From assembly GCA_017744315.1 (NCBI GenBank), contig JAGIBN010000002.1, forward strand, positions 62,001 to 126,000: 64,000 nt of DNA. The letters are read 5' to 3'. Position 1 is the stretch's first letter. Every line of letters begins with the position of its first letter. This document shows positions 1 through 9,617 of this stretch, one piece after another. The translations under genes and the position numbers were made by a program. The DNA comes from Porphyrobacter sp. (lineage in GTDB: Bacteria; Pseudomonadota; Alphaproteobacteria; Sphingomonadales; Sphingomonadaceae). The notes beneath the pieces were generated by a model, which was given only the letters and a program-made list of their open reading frames with translations, was not told the DNA's origin and did not search any database.

Positions 1-848
1 TAGAACCCGACGCCAAGCCGACGGTAAGCGTAGTTGCGGTAGGGCGCGTAGTAGCTCCCGAGCCGGTAGGTGTAGCGGTTGCTATTGCGATAACGCTGCC
101 AGTCGTAGCGGCTGTTGTCGCGCCAGCGACGGTCCCACTGGCGATAGTCCTGGCGGCCATTGCGGTTCCAGTCGCGCTGGTCGTTCTGGGCATAGCGGCC
201 GTTGCGCCAGTCGTTGTCGCCGCGACGGTCGTTATCCCGGCGCTGCCAGTCCTGCCGGCCGTCGCGATCACGATCGCGCTCGGCACGACGAGCGTTTTCG
301 TCGCGTTGGCGATCGTTCTCACGCCGCTGCTGTTGCTGCCAACCTTGCCGCGTATCGCGGTTCTGAGCGGTCTCCGTGCGAGCTCGCTCCTGGCCGCCTT
401 GGCTGCGAGACCGGCTGTTGAGCCATTGTTGCAGGCGCGCGTTATCCTCGGCGCGTTGCTGAGCACGGGGATCGCTTTGCTGCTGACCGCGCACAGCACG
501 CTGAGGGGCCTGGGCCTGTTGGCGGGTAGGGGCCACCTGGTTGCCTTGGCTGGCTACTGGGGCCGGGCGCTGTTCGCCGCGGGCGGCGTTCTGCTGGGGA
601 GCGCTGCGCTTAGGCGCAGGACGCTGCGCTTGCTGGTCGTTCTGACGCTCGGCCCGCGCAGCAGGCTGCTCCCGGCGAGCTTCGGTCCGATCCGCCCAGG
701 TCTGCTGGCGCGGAGAACTCTGTTCCCCACGGCCGTTCTGCCGGGCACCGCGATCTTGCGCGGAAGCCGGAACCGATAAACTGCTGGCGACGAGCGCGAC
801 TGCCAAGGCAGACCACCCGACACGCCCCTTCAAACTTAGATGTGACAT
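1..848 (-). CDS. RcnB-like secreted protein, 3' end beyond the window
   Basis: The reading frame enters from the left edge and starts at 848, so about 282 codons are present and the stop is missing. A signal peptide covers roughly residues 1-29 (Lys/Arg, a hydrophobic run, then an Ala-rich cleavage region ending SAQ). The mature part is very rich in Gln, Arg, Asn, Asp and Ala. Near the window edge it becomes a Trp/Tyr/Arg repeat region (DWQRYRNSNRY, then SYYAPYRNYAYRRLGVGF) typical of the RcnB family, periplasmic proteins linked to nickel/cobalt homeostasis. Start 848 is preferred because GGAG lies nine bases upstream; an in-frame ATG at 857 has no spaced ribosome site. The metal role is inferred from family only. 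Confidence 0.72.
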   Translation of the reverse strand, partial: MSHLSLKGRVGWSALAVALVASSLSVPASAQDRGARQNGRGEQSSPRQQTWADRTEARREQPAARAERQNDQQAQRPAPKRSAPQQNAARGEQRPAPVASQGNQVAPTRQQAQAPQRAVRGQQQSDPRAQQRAEDNARLQQWLNSRSRSQGGQERARTETAQNRDTRQGWQQQQRRENDRQRDENARRAERDRDRDGRQDWQRRDNDRRGDNDWRNGRYAQNDQRDWNRNGRQDYRQWDRRWRDNSRYDWQRYRNSNRYTYRLGSYYAPYRNYAYRRLGVGF

Positions 849-916
849 TGACGGCATCTCCAAAACTCTACCGCCAAGTGGCTGCGGCTGATGAGTCATT
901 GATATGCCGTGGGGGC

Positions 917-942
917 TGTCCGACAACTGAACCGGTCGGACA
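917..942. promoter_or_regulatory. Inverted repeat upstream of the RcnB-like gene
   Basis: TGTCCGAC (917-924) is matched by GTCGGACA (935-942) across a 10-base spacer. It lies about 70 bases upstream of the RcnB-like start and on the 3' side of the neighbouring AT-rich gene. It could be an operator for the secreted protein or a terminator stem; a pyrimidine-rich stretch follows on the plus strand, but both flanking genes read on the minus strand. The arrangement is seen directly; function is unknown. Confidence 0.4.
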
Positions 943-950
943 ACCTTTTG

Positions 951-976
951 TTCATGTTTCAGCGTAAAAACATGAA
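951..976. promoter_or_regulatory. Second inverted repeat in the same gap
   Basis: TTCATGTTT (951-959) pairs perfectly with AAACATGAA (968-976) around an 8-base loop. It sits 37 bases after the stop of the minus-strand AT-rich gene, so it may act as that gene's terminator hairpin; it lacks a clear T-run on the minus strand. Operator function is equally possible. Confidence 0.35.
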
Positions 977-1013
977 TGCGCACGCGCTATGCGATCATTC
1001 GAGCCGATGGTGG

Positions 1014-1817
1014 TCAGAAGGCTCGTTCGCCGTTACTCGTGGCTAGGGGCTGACTGAAATCAGTGGCTGACTGCGGGTCTGACAACCATGTGTCCAGCAA
1101 CGTGAATGCCAAGATTAGCTTATCGAGTTTTGACCAGTCATCCATCCATTCAGTACTTACATTCAATTCTTCTAAAAATTGAACGGACTGATCTCGTTGA
1201 AAATCAGAAAAAATAAAGTATAATGGCATACTTGCGGTGAAGGCTTTTGTGATGGTCAGATTTGATCCATTTGTTGGGTGTCCTTCTAAGCCAATTGCGT
1301 TCGAGCGCCCTCTTCCTAGATTTGGGAACAAAGAAATTAATGAGACAGTGTGAGTAGGGTGACTGGCTGCCGATAGCATTAGGCCTGTTTGTCTGCGCCA
1401 ATCGGTCAGGAGCCAGTCGTATAGGATATCTTCGTTGGGAAATTCCCGCTTAAGAATATCTCGCGCACGGCGAACTAATTTTCCACCACTAATGAATTTG
1501 TAGAAAAAATCTCGAGAACCCTCAAAGGAGGAATTTTCTACATAGCTTTCGGATAAATTCTTGTCATATTTTAGGCAAATTAATAGATCTACTTTTTCTA
1601 TATAATTTCTAAGAAGGCATCGAGCTTGAACATCGAGACCCTTCGAGCATAGAATTAATATTGAGGTAAGATCTGTTCTTAAGTTGGCTAAGGCGGTGGA
1701 CAAACCTGCCTCCTGTGGGCTGGTCTGTAATTTCTTTCTCTTTTTTTGGACGGCAAGAACAAAGTGTAATTGCGTCAAGCCGTCCAGCCATTCACCAAGC
1801 GCAGCCCCGAGAACCAA
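1014..1817 (-). CDS. AT-rich hypothetical protein, probably 5'-truncated next to ettA
   Basis: No confident family. The predicted 267-residue protein is helical and soluble-looking, with a long amphipathic segment around residues 40-80 and several Trp-containing helices; DUF5677-like proteins are a weak possibility. Base composition is clearly more AT-rich than every neighbour, suggesting transfer. The listed start is a TTG at 1817, but the frame stays open with protein-like sequence (RKRIPWTRYRAIGLFEKL and onward) back to 1970, directly after the TGA of ettA and in the same frame. No ATG or GTG lies between 1970 and 1817. The natural N-terminus may therefore have been lost when this DNA joined the end of ettA, or a rare start codon is used. 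Confidence 0.55.
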   Translation of the reverse strand: MVLGAALGEWLDGLTQLHFVLAVQKKRKKLQTSPQEAGLSTALANLRTDLTSILILCSKGLDVQARCLLRNYIEKVDLLICLKYDKNLSESYVENSSFEGSRDFFYKFISGGKLVRRARDILKREFPNEDILYDWLLTDWRRQTGLMLSAASHPTHTVSLISLFPNLGRGRSNAIGLEGHPTNGSNLTITKAFTASMPLYFIFSDFQRDQSVQFLEELNVSTEWMDDWSKLDKLILAFTLLDTWLSDPQSATDFSQPLATSNGERAF

Positions 1818-1970
1818 GTGGACCTTAAGCTCTGCAGGGATGCGGGTGTCTTTGGCCCATTGGTTCCGAAGTTTGAGATAGAACTTTTTTGGGTCATCGA
1901 GATCAAGTTTCTCGAATAACCCAATTGCCCGATATCTCGTCCAGGGAATGCGCTTGCGAATGGCGTTACC

Positions 1971-3644
<1,674 letters not shown>

Positions 3645-3737
3645 GGTCGTCCTTGGATTTCGCGGATGGGGAGTTTGCCGCGCAGATAGGCGGTGGAGCG
3701 GCGGGGGGCAAGCGGGCAGGTCCGATGGCGGACCGGC

Positions 3738-4205
3738 TCAGTCCTGAATGGCGTTGATCTCCACGATTTCGATCGCGTCGCTGGCGTTACCGAACGGAAG
3801 CGTCTCGCCCTCTTCGGCGCCGAGCATGGCTCGGCTCAGCGGAGCGTTGAACGAGAGCAGCCCCGCGGCCGGATCGGCTTCATCGTCTCCGACAATGCGG
3901 AAGGTCTTGGCTTTGCCGTTGAGGAGGATTTTGACTTCGGTGCCGAACTCGACCTTGTCGCCCAGGGGAGGCGGAGGCGCCTCGGCGGTCACCTGCCGGG
4001 TCTGCCAATAGCGCAGATCGCGCTGGAGCTTCTTGATCGCCTCGGCATCGTCGCTGCTTTCCACCTGCGCTTCGAGTTCGGCGATGCGTTCGCCAATCAG
4101 CGCGAGACCCCGGGCGGTGACAAGATTGGGGCCAGCGGGGATCGGGAGCTCGAATTTCGGCTCAAGGTGTTCTTCGTCGCTCTCACGACGGAATGCCACG
4201 CTCAT
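3738..4205 (-). CDS. GreA/GreB family transcription elongation factor
   Basis: A 155-residue protein with the Gre layout: an N-terminal coiled coil (about residues 28-75, Glu/Gln/Asp rich) and a C-terminal FKBP-like globular domain (about 80-155) ending in the typical alternating EIVEI segment. Gre factors enter the RNA polymerase secondary channel and stimulate cleavage of backtracked RNA. The N-terminal leader (residues 1-25) is longer than in E. coli GreA, as in many alphaproteobacterial homologues. It cannot be assigned to GreA or GreB with certainty. It reads towards ettA, 93 bases away. Confidence 0.85.
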   Translation of the reverse strand: MSVAFRRESDEEHLEPKFELPIPAGPNLVTARGLALIGERIAELEAQVESSDDAEAIKKLQRDLRYWQTRQVTAEAPPPPLGDKVEFGTEVKILLNGKAKTFRIVGDDEADPAAGLLSFNAPLSRAMLGAEEGETLPFGNASDAIEIVEINAIQD

Positions 4206-4293
4206 CGAAGTCTTCTCTCTTTCAGGTCCTCAAGCGCCGCAAGATGGGGTGAGTGAGCTCGCTTTACCAGCGGCTACCTTCCCTATATGGTTC

Positions 4294-4310
4294 ATATACG
4301 ATTCGTATAT
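4294..4310. promoter_or_regulatory. Palindrome, candidate operator of the ParD-like protein
   Basis: ATATACGA and TCGTATAT form a perfect 8-bp inverted repeat around one central base, 13 bases before the ParD-like start codon. Ribbon-helix-helix antitoxins usually repress their own promoter by binding such AT-rich palindromes, so autoregulation is a reasonable inference. The ribosome site AAGGAC follows directly. Confidence 0.55.
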
Positions 4311-4323
4311 CAAGAAGGACCCT

Positions 4324-4533
4324 ATGGGCATCGTCAACATCGAGGATGAGCTGCACGAGCAACTCCGCAAGGCCAGCAAGGCCTCATATCGTTCCATCAA
4401 TGCTCAAGCGGCGTTCTGGATAAAGATCGGAATGTTATGCGAAATGAACCCGCAGCTGACGTTCCAGCAGGTTCTGATCCGCGAACTTCGGGAAGCCGGG
4501 GTCGATCCCAATGAGGTCGGCGTTGCGCTCTGA
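4324..4533 (+). CDS. ParD-like antitoxin-family protein
   Basis: A 69-residue protein matching the ParD-like family: an N-terminal strand (MGIVNIEDELHEQLRKAS), helix and second helix (SINAQAAFWIKIGMLCE) of a ribbon-helix-helix fold, then a short C-terminal tail. Start 4324 is favoured by AAGGA seven to eight bases upstream and by the family N-terminus; a much longer frame upstream overlaps greA/B antisense and is ignored. Its stop overlaps the start of map (TGATG), so the two are translationally coupled. No ParE- or RelE-type toxin follows; the partner position is occupied by a methionine aminopeptidase. Confidence 0.8.
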   Translation: MGIVNIEDELHEQLRKASKASYRSINAQAAFWIKIGMLCEMNPQLTFQQVLIRELREAGVDPNEVGVAL

Positions 4534-5306
4534 TGATCAAGTCGCCTGCTGAAATCGAACTGATGGCCGAATCCGGCCGCCTCCTGGCCAGCGTGTTCTC
4601 CTATCTCGATCAGCAGGTGCGGGCAGGTCAGGCGACCATGCAGGTCAACGACCTGGTCGAGCATTTCATTGTCCACGAACTGGGCGCCCGGCCGGCAAGC
4701 AAGGGCCAGTATGGCTACGGCTTCGTCCTCAACTGTTCGCGCAACGAAGTCGTGTGCCACGGTGTCCCCTCGACCGGCGACGTGTTGAAGGATGGCGATA
4801 TCGTCAATTTCGACATCACTCTGGAAAAGAACGGATATATCGCCGATTCCAGCAAGACCTACCTAATCGGCAACGTCGCGCCTGCAGCGAAGCGGCTCGT
4901 GCAAACGACCTACGAAGCTTTGTGGAAGGGCATTCGCGTCGTTCGTCCCGGTGCCCGGCTCGGCGACATCGGCCATGCCATCGAACGCCATGCCAAGCGC
5001 GCCGGCTATTCGATCGTGCGCGACTACTGCGGCCACGGCATCGGACAGGAAATGCACGAGGAACCGCAGGTGCTTCATTTTGGGAGGGCCGGAACCGGCC
5101 TGACCCTGAGGGAGGGCATGACCTTCACCATCGAGCCGATGTTGAACCAGGGCCGAAGGTCGGTTCGAACCGAGGCCGATGGATGGACGGTCGTCACTAC
5201 GGACGGAAAGCTCTCCGCTCAGTTCGAACACACCGTCGCGGTGACCCGAGATGGCGTTCGCGTGCTGACGCTGCGCCCGGAGGAAAGGTCGCTGGTAAGC
5301 GCGTGA
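4533..5306 (+). CDS. map: Type I methionine aminopeptidase
   Basis: Removes the initiator Met from nascent proteins. The 257-residue protein is a single catalytic domain. Recognisable metal ligands are the Asp in VNFDITLEKNG, the Asp in IADSSKT, the His in CGHGIGQEMHEEP, the Glu in TFTIEPML and the Glu in AQFEHTVAV. The substrate His lies in EVVCHGVPS. All are intact, so it should be active. It overlaps the ParD-like gene by one base and probably shares its promoter and autoregulation. Many proteobacteria carry a second, isolated map elsewhere; this coupled copy may be an accessory paralogue, which the window cannot settle. Confidence 0.92.
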   Translation: MIKSPAEIELMAESGRLLASVFSYLDQQVRAGQATMQVNDLVEHFIVHELGARPASKGQYGYGFVLNCSRNEVVCHGVPSTGDVLKDGDIVNFDITLEKNGYIADSSKTYLIGNVAPAAKRLVQTTYEALWKGIRVVRPGARLGDIGHAIERHAKRAGYSIVRDYCGHGIGQEMHEEPQVLHFGRAGTGLTLREGMTFTIEPMLNQGRRSVRTEADGWTVVTTDGKLSAQFEHTVAVTRDGVRVLTLRPEERSLVSA

Positions 5307-5372
5307 AGGCGGCTGTTGATTAGCTGCCGTTTGTGTCTGGACCTGCTGCGGGCCGCGTCTTAGCGGCCCGGC

Positions 5373-5579
5373 ATGGCTATCATCGCGACTATCATGAACA
5401 CCGTCACCGGGCGTCCCATCCAGAAGATGTCATTCGGACGGATGCCCAAGCCCTGGGCGAGCTTCAATCTCGCGACCGGCGAACTGGTCACCGCAGAGCG
5501 GATCGATATCGGCAAGCCCGCTCCGGGGAAGTTCGCGGCTCCCGTCGATGTTTGGGTGACATTCAAGCCCGCTGAGTGA
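5373..5579 (+). CDS. Small hypothetical protein
   Basis: A 68-residue frame beginning MAIIATIMNTVTGRPIQKM, without signal peptide or recognised domain. It has balanced composition and several short strands (VTAERIDIG, VDVWVTFKP), suggesting a small beta-rich fold. An antisense frame of similar length exists, and no strong ribosome site precedes the start, so coding status is moderate. It is followed 57 bases later by another small gene in the same direction, and both lie between map and the tRNA pair. Confidence 0.5.
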   Translation: MAIIATIMNTVTGRPIQKMSFGRMPKPWASFNLATGELVTAERIDIGKPAPGKFAAPVDVWVTFKPAE

Positions 5580-5636
5580 CGTGGTCGATCCGTGTCCGCC
5601 CTTTGCTGGGCGAACGTGTTGCGCTAGCAATCTGAC

Positions 5637-5897
5637 ATGGATTTTGACGATCTCCTGCAGCGCTACTTCGGCACCTCCGACTTGTCGGAAGCGTCGCCTG
5701 GCGTTCAGGCTGCCGGCCTCGATCGGCTTCGGGTGGACTTTGGCCTGGAGACCGACAGGGCCCGCAAGTTCGCGCTGTGGTCGGTACTCTATATGCTCGG
5801 ACAAGCGCCCGACCTCGACGTCGCCTTCAAGGACGAGGCCGATCGTGAAGCCGCACGCAACCTGATGGATATGTTCGACGCTGGCCGGGACGATTAG
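5637..5897 (+). CDS. Small acidic hypothetical protein
   Basis: An 86-residue acidic protein (many Asp and Glu, C-terminal DMFDAGRDD) that looks fully helical, with a conserved-looking central ARKFALWSVLYMLG helix. No catalytic motif or signal peptide is visible and no function can be offered. It ends 38 bases before the 3' end of the converging tRNA-Pro. Confidence 0.65.
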   Translation: MDFDDLLQRYFGTSDLSEASPGVQAAGLDRLRVDFGLETDRARKFALWSVLYMLGQAPDLDVAFKDEADREAARNLMDMFDAGRDD

Positions 5898-5935
5898 CGC
5901 GCTGAGCGCTGGGGAATGCAGCGTTTGCGGGAAGT

Positions 5936-6012
<77 letters not shown>

Positions 6013-6088
6013 ACCGGCGGGCTTCCCTATTGTCGCCGCCGGTTTGGTGCAAGCCCAAAGCCGGATGTGTGGTGGCGTCACGGAAAAA

Positions 6089-6164
6089 TGGTGGGCCCGG
6101 CAGGATTCGAACCCGCGACCTAGCCGTTATGAGCGGCCAGCTCTAACCGCTGAGCTACAGGCCC
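6089..6164 (-). tRNA. tRNA with CAT anticodon, most likely tRNA-Ile2
   Basis: A 76-base cloverleaf with encoded CCA; acceptor GGGCCTG/CGGGCCC (one G-T pair), anticodon loop CTCATAA and T loop TTCGAAT. The short D loop (AGCGGTTAGAG) resembles tRNA-Ile2, whose C34 is changed to lysidine by TilS to read ATA codons, more than elongator tRNA-Met, whose D loop usually carries an extra T. It is not an initiator tRNA, since the three G-C pairs before the anticodon loop are absent. Confidence 0.85.
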
Positions 6165-6223
6165 GTGCACCGTGGGCGCCGCGGCGAGGTAGCTTGGTGC
6201 CGTGCCGCTGGCAAGTGAGGGTG

Positions 6224-7219
6224 TTAGCGCTGCACCGATGCAAGGATTTCGTCGACCGTGGTCGGAGCAACCTGGCGCTGTTCGAGATAGGCGAAGATCC
6301 GGCGCCACCAGTCGTAAAGGCTGGCAAGATCGGCCTCGTCGCGGACGTAGGGCGTGTGTCCCGGCTGCAGCGAAGGACTGTGGAAAGACAGGACGAGCAG
6401 GGGCAGCCCATCATCGAGGGCCATATCGATGCCGCGGATAGCTTCCTCGACGGCCACACCTTCGGGCGTCAGCGGAATGCGCTCCAGCAACCCGGTGCGA
6501 GAGAGGCCGCCGAGCACCCCCCGTGCCCTCGCTAAAGCAGAGTGGAGCCAGTCGCCCTGACGCCGCAGCATGCCCCAGTGGACCGTGGTGAGCGGCAGTT
6601 CCAGCAAGGTCCGTTCGTCGTCCACCCAATAGGGCGCGATGGGGTGGTGGCGGTAGTTGGCGCCACCATTGGCGGAATAGTCGAACTTGGCCCTGACCGA
6701 TGTGTCGACGGCCACACCGTGCCGTGTGAGCATGGCCGAGGTGTTTGGCCCGAGGCCGTAGCGGCCCGCACGATAGATCACCGGCTCGACGGCGAAGTTG
6801 CGTTCGATCGCTTCCTTGAGGGCGAGGAATTTTGCTTCTTCGAGTTCCGGGGGGAGGTTGCCGGCGAAGGAGTTGTATTGACTAACTTCTTCCACAAACG
6901 GAGGATTTACCCAGGGGTGGAGCTGGATGCCGACCTCGGCCTTTCCGGCCGCTAGTGGGGCGCGCAGGATCTCGGCGGCGAGGGGGGATTGAGCGATCGG
7001 CCAGTCGATGAGGTAGACCGGGACCACGCCTTCCGCCTCGCAGAATTGCTGGAACCGCGCGATCTCGGGCACATGGTCGAGACCGTGCTGGTCGCGGGTG
7101 ATGGGACGGGTCCAGTCGAACTCTTCCTCGGTGTCGACCGTCAGCAGGAAGCGGCAACCGAAAGCAGGATCGAACCGCGCGTACGCTGGCCGCGGAGGCG
7201 GATCGATCATCGATCGCAT
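6224..7219 (-). CDS. Polysaccharide deacetylase-like protein (WalW type)
   Basis: A 331-residue protein with the NodB-like layout. TVDTEEEFDW (about residues 28-37) is the first Asp-containing strand of the barrel, HPW (about 103-105) lies in the motif 2 region, RAGRYGLGPN (about 152-161) is the Arg-containing motif 3, and LVLSFHSPSL (about 272-281) is the closing His motif. There is no signal peptide, so it is probably cytoplasmic and acts on a sugar precursor; this form is often encoded in surface-polysaccharide loci. It begins 35 bases after the stop of the kinase-like gene, on the same strand, so the two are probably cotranscribed. Substrate unknown. Confidence 0.78.
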   Translation of the reverse strand: MRSMIDPPPRPAYARFDPAFGCRFLLTVDTEEEFDWTRPITRDQHGLDHVPEIARFQQFCEAEGVVPVYLIDWPIAQSPLAAEILRAPLAAGKAEVGIQLHPWVNPPFVEEVSQYNSFAGNLPPELEEAKFLALKEAIERNFAVEPVIYRAGRYGLGPNTSAMLTRHGVAVDTSVRAKFDYSANGGANYRHHPIAPYWVDDERTLLELPLTTVHWGMLRRQGDWLHSALARARGVLGGLSRTGLLERIPLTPEGVAVEEAIRGIDMALDDGLPLLVLSFHSPSLQPGHTPYVRDEADLASLYDWWRRIFAYLEQRQVAPTTVDEILASVQR

Positions 7220-7254
7220 GATTAAGTTGTCCCCCCTTGTGGCGGTTGATCCGC

Positions 7255-8889
7255 CTAGATCCTTCTATCGAGGGTAACGCGCGTGTCGGTCAAGCTCGGC
7301 AGTACCAGGCAGAGGCGGTCTTCCTGCCGCTCGAGCTCGCCGCCGGCCGCTCTCGCTTCGGCGCGGGCGAGGCGGAAGGTGAAGCCGCTGCCGAACATTC
7401 CGGCCGACACCGCGCGGGGTTGCGCTGTCGCCGTGGCGGCGAACAAGTCGGTATCGCCCATCATCGATCCGGGGATATCGATCTCCATCGTCACCTGGCC
7501 CGAGCCACCGGTCAGGTTCAGATCGATGAACTCTCCCGGCGCGAGAGCGCCGGCGAGGGTAGCGAGCAGGCGCCAGATCAACTGAAGCGCATCGTTCCGG
7601 CTAAGGCCGACGATGAAGTCCGGCCCCTCGACCTCGAACTCGATACGAGCGCTGCGCTGGCGCAGCACGCCGTCGAGGCGGCGGAGCAGCTGGTTCACGA
7701 CTTCGCGCAAATCGCACTGCCCACCCTCGAACTCAAGCGCACCCGCTTCCAATCGGGCTAGCCGGTCGATCTCGTCGAAGCCGGCCATGATCCGCGCCGC
7801 GTCGACGGCAACCGCGGCGGCTAGGGCGCGGTATTCGTTGGGCGTGGTGCCGAACATCTGCTGTTGGATCATTTCGGCGAAGCCCTGAATCGCGTTCGCC
7901 GGCGTGCGCAACTCATGGAGAAGCTGCCTCATGCGATCGCCCGATCCGCCGGTCCGGGAAGGAGCAACGGCAGGGACAGGGGCGGAGGCCAGCACCGGCA
8001 AGGGCCTGCGCATCCGCCCGCTATAACCTGTGAACCGCCCCTCTTCGGGCGAGAACACCGGAGCCGCGTCGATGCGCCATTCCCCGGCGATCTCGGCCGT
8101 CCCCTGAAGGGTGAGGCTTGCCCCGCGCAGTGGCAGGCGCCGGCTCATGGTCCGGGCGCCGGTTTCGTCGAGCACGGCCAGCGCGTCGGGCCGCATGGGG
8201 CCAAGCGCCAGGCCGACGACCATCGGAGCCATCGCCGGATCGGCCCAGGTGATCACGCCCTGGGCGTCGGTCGAAAAGTCGAACGCGCGGCTGCGGCGGA
8301 AGTGCTCGTGGTCGAACTCCCGCCCGTCACCGAGCGGCAAGCGCGGAGCGGTCGGCCCTTTGCGCTTGGCATTCTGGAAGGCCTCGATCCGGCGGACGAG
8401 GGCGCCAATGCCGGGATCTTGTTCCTCGACAGCGGGCTCGACCCGCTCGGGCTCGGGAAGGACCAGGTCCTTTACTCCCAGCCGGTCGAGAACCTGCCTG
8501 GCGCCCGGGGGCAGTTCGCGCCGGTGGCGCAAGAACCCGCGCGCCATCAGCGGCAGGCGCGGGATGAGCTCGACCCAGTCGCTGTCGGTCAGCTGGGCCG
8601 TCGCCATCACCGCGGCCGCGGCCTGCGGTTCCGACTGGGCAAGCCAGGCCACGAGCTTGGGGTTGCGAAGGCGCAGCCCCGGAGACCGGAGAATGGCAGA
8701 CTGCATGGCGGCCGGAAGTTCGTCCGCCAAGTCGCCAAGCCGGGCAAAGGCCGATTCGGAGAGAGCGCTCGGCGCGTCGGCCGGCATGCTGCCAAGCAAG
8801 TCGAGAAGCTGCCGGTACTGCGTACGCGCCGCCAGCTCGCTCTGCGCGGGAAAGCGCAGTACCGTGGCAAGGCGATCGTCAAACAGCAT
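7255..8889 (-). CDS. Histidine-kinase-like protein with degenerate ATP-binding domain
   Basis: A 544-residue protein without membrane segments. Residues 1-190 form a helical, repeat-like N-terminal region, about 190-300 looks PAS-like, and a dimerisation box HELRTPANAIQGF places the phospho-acceptor His at residue 325. The C-terminal catalytic domain is eroded: the N box reads NDALQLIWRLLATLAGA without the usual Asn-Leu-Leu-Asn-Ala, and the G1 box reads DIPGSM instead of DxGxG. Only a late GSGF segment (about 500-503) is preserved. It may be a scaffold or phosphatase-type pseudokinase rather than an active kinase. No response regulator is adjacent; the next gene is a polysaccharide deacetylase. 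Confidence 0.75.
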   Translation of the reverse strand: MLFDDRLATVLRFPAQSELAARTQYRQLLDLLGSMPADAPSALSESAFARLGDLADELPAAMQSAILRSPGLRLRNPKLVAWLAQSEPQAAAAVMATAQLTDSDWVELIPRLPLMARGFLRHRRELPPGARQVLDRLGVKDLVLPEPERVEPAVEEQDPGIGALVRRIEAFQNAKRKGPTAPRLPLGDGREFDHEHFRRSRAFDFSTDAQGVITWADPAMAPMVVGLALGPMRPDALAVLDETGARTMSRRLPLRGASLTLQGTAEIAGEWRIDAAPVFSPEEGRFTGYSGRMRRPLPVLASAPVPAVAPSRTGGSGDRMRQLLHELRTPANAIQGFAEMIQQQMFGTTPNEYRALAAAVAVDAARIMAGFDEIDRLARLEAGALEFEGGQCDLREVVNQLLRRLDGVLRQRSARIEFEVEGPDFIVGLSRNDALQLIWRLLATLAGALAPGEFIDLNLTGGSGQVTMEIDIPGSMMGDTDLFAATATAQPRAVSAGMFGSGFTFRLARAEARAAGGELERQEDRLCLVLPSLTDTRVTLDRRI

Positions 8890-9090
8890 CGGGGCTCCGG
8901 TAAGCGTGAACGGTCACGCGCAGCAATACGCAGAGTGCCACTTAGCGACACTTTTCAAAGGTGGAACCGCGAACGCATCGTGCGTTGCAAACCGGGACAA
9001 TTGCCGTCATAAACAATAATATTACGAGACAGCCGCGGTGTGCGGCGCATAATTACGCTCATAGTTAACAGGGGGGCGGTAACCGGCTTG

Positions 9091-9555
9091 ATGGCAACGC
9101 TCGACTCAATCGACCGCCGGCTTCTGGCCGAATTGCAGGCCGAAGGCCGCATCACCAATGTCGATCTCGCCAGCCGAGTGGGGCTGACCGCGCCACCGTG
9201 TCTTCGCCGGGTCCGCGCGCTTGAGGAAGAAGGGGTCATCAGGGGCTATCACGCCGACCTCGATCCCTCGCGCCTCGGCTTTACCATCACCGTCTTCGCC
9301 ATGGTCAGCCTCAAGAGCCAGGCGGAAGAAGATCTTCGCGCGTTCGAGCAGCACATCAAGGGCCTGCCCGAGATCCGCGAGTGCCACATGCTGAACGGCG
9401 AGATCGATTTCATTCTCAAGATCGTCAGCAGGGATTTGCAGAGCTTTCAGGAGTTCCTGACGAGCAAGCTTACGCCAGCGCCCAACGTCGCCAGCGTGAA
9501 GACCTCGCTGACGATCCGAACCGCCAAGAACGAGCCGGGCGTCCCGCTGGAATAG
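9091..9555 (+). CDS. Lrp/AsnC family transcriptional regulator
   Basis: A 154-residue protein with an N-terminal winged helix-turn-helix (LDSIDRRLLAELQAEGRITNVDLASRVGLTAPPCLRRVRALEEEG, about residues 3-48; given here as the domain span only by its ends LDSID and LEEEG) and a C-terminal RAM/AsnC ligand-binding domain (about 65-145). ATG 9091 is chosen because the family starts just before LDxxDRxLL; an upstream in-frame ATG at 9040 would add an unconserved leader. Transcription is divergent from the kinase-like gene across about 200 bases. Ligand and targets are unknown; amino acid metabolism is usual. Confidence 0.9.
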   Translation: MATLDSIDRRLLAELQAEGRITNVDLASRVGLTAPPCLRRVRALEEEGVIRGYHADLDPSRLGFTITVFAMVSLKSQAEEDLRAFEQHIKGLPEIRECHMLNGEIDFILKIVSRDLQSFQEFLTSKLTPAPNVASVKTSLTIRTAKNEPGVPLE

Positions 9556-9617
9556 GCGCTTTCCCCGGCACCCGGCCTGATGCTAGCGTGCTGAAAAATC
9601 CGGGAGAGGTTCGTTCT

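Noticed and set aside
306-779. Plus-strand 157-residue frame rich in Leu, Ala and Arg
   Set aside because: Antisense to the RcnB-like gene, whose signal peptide and family motifs are clear; composition is that of a GC-rich shadow.
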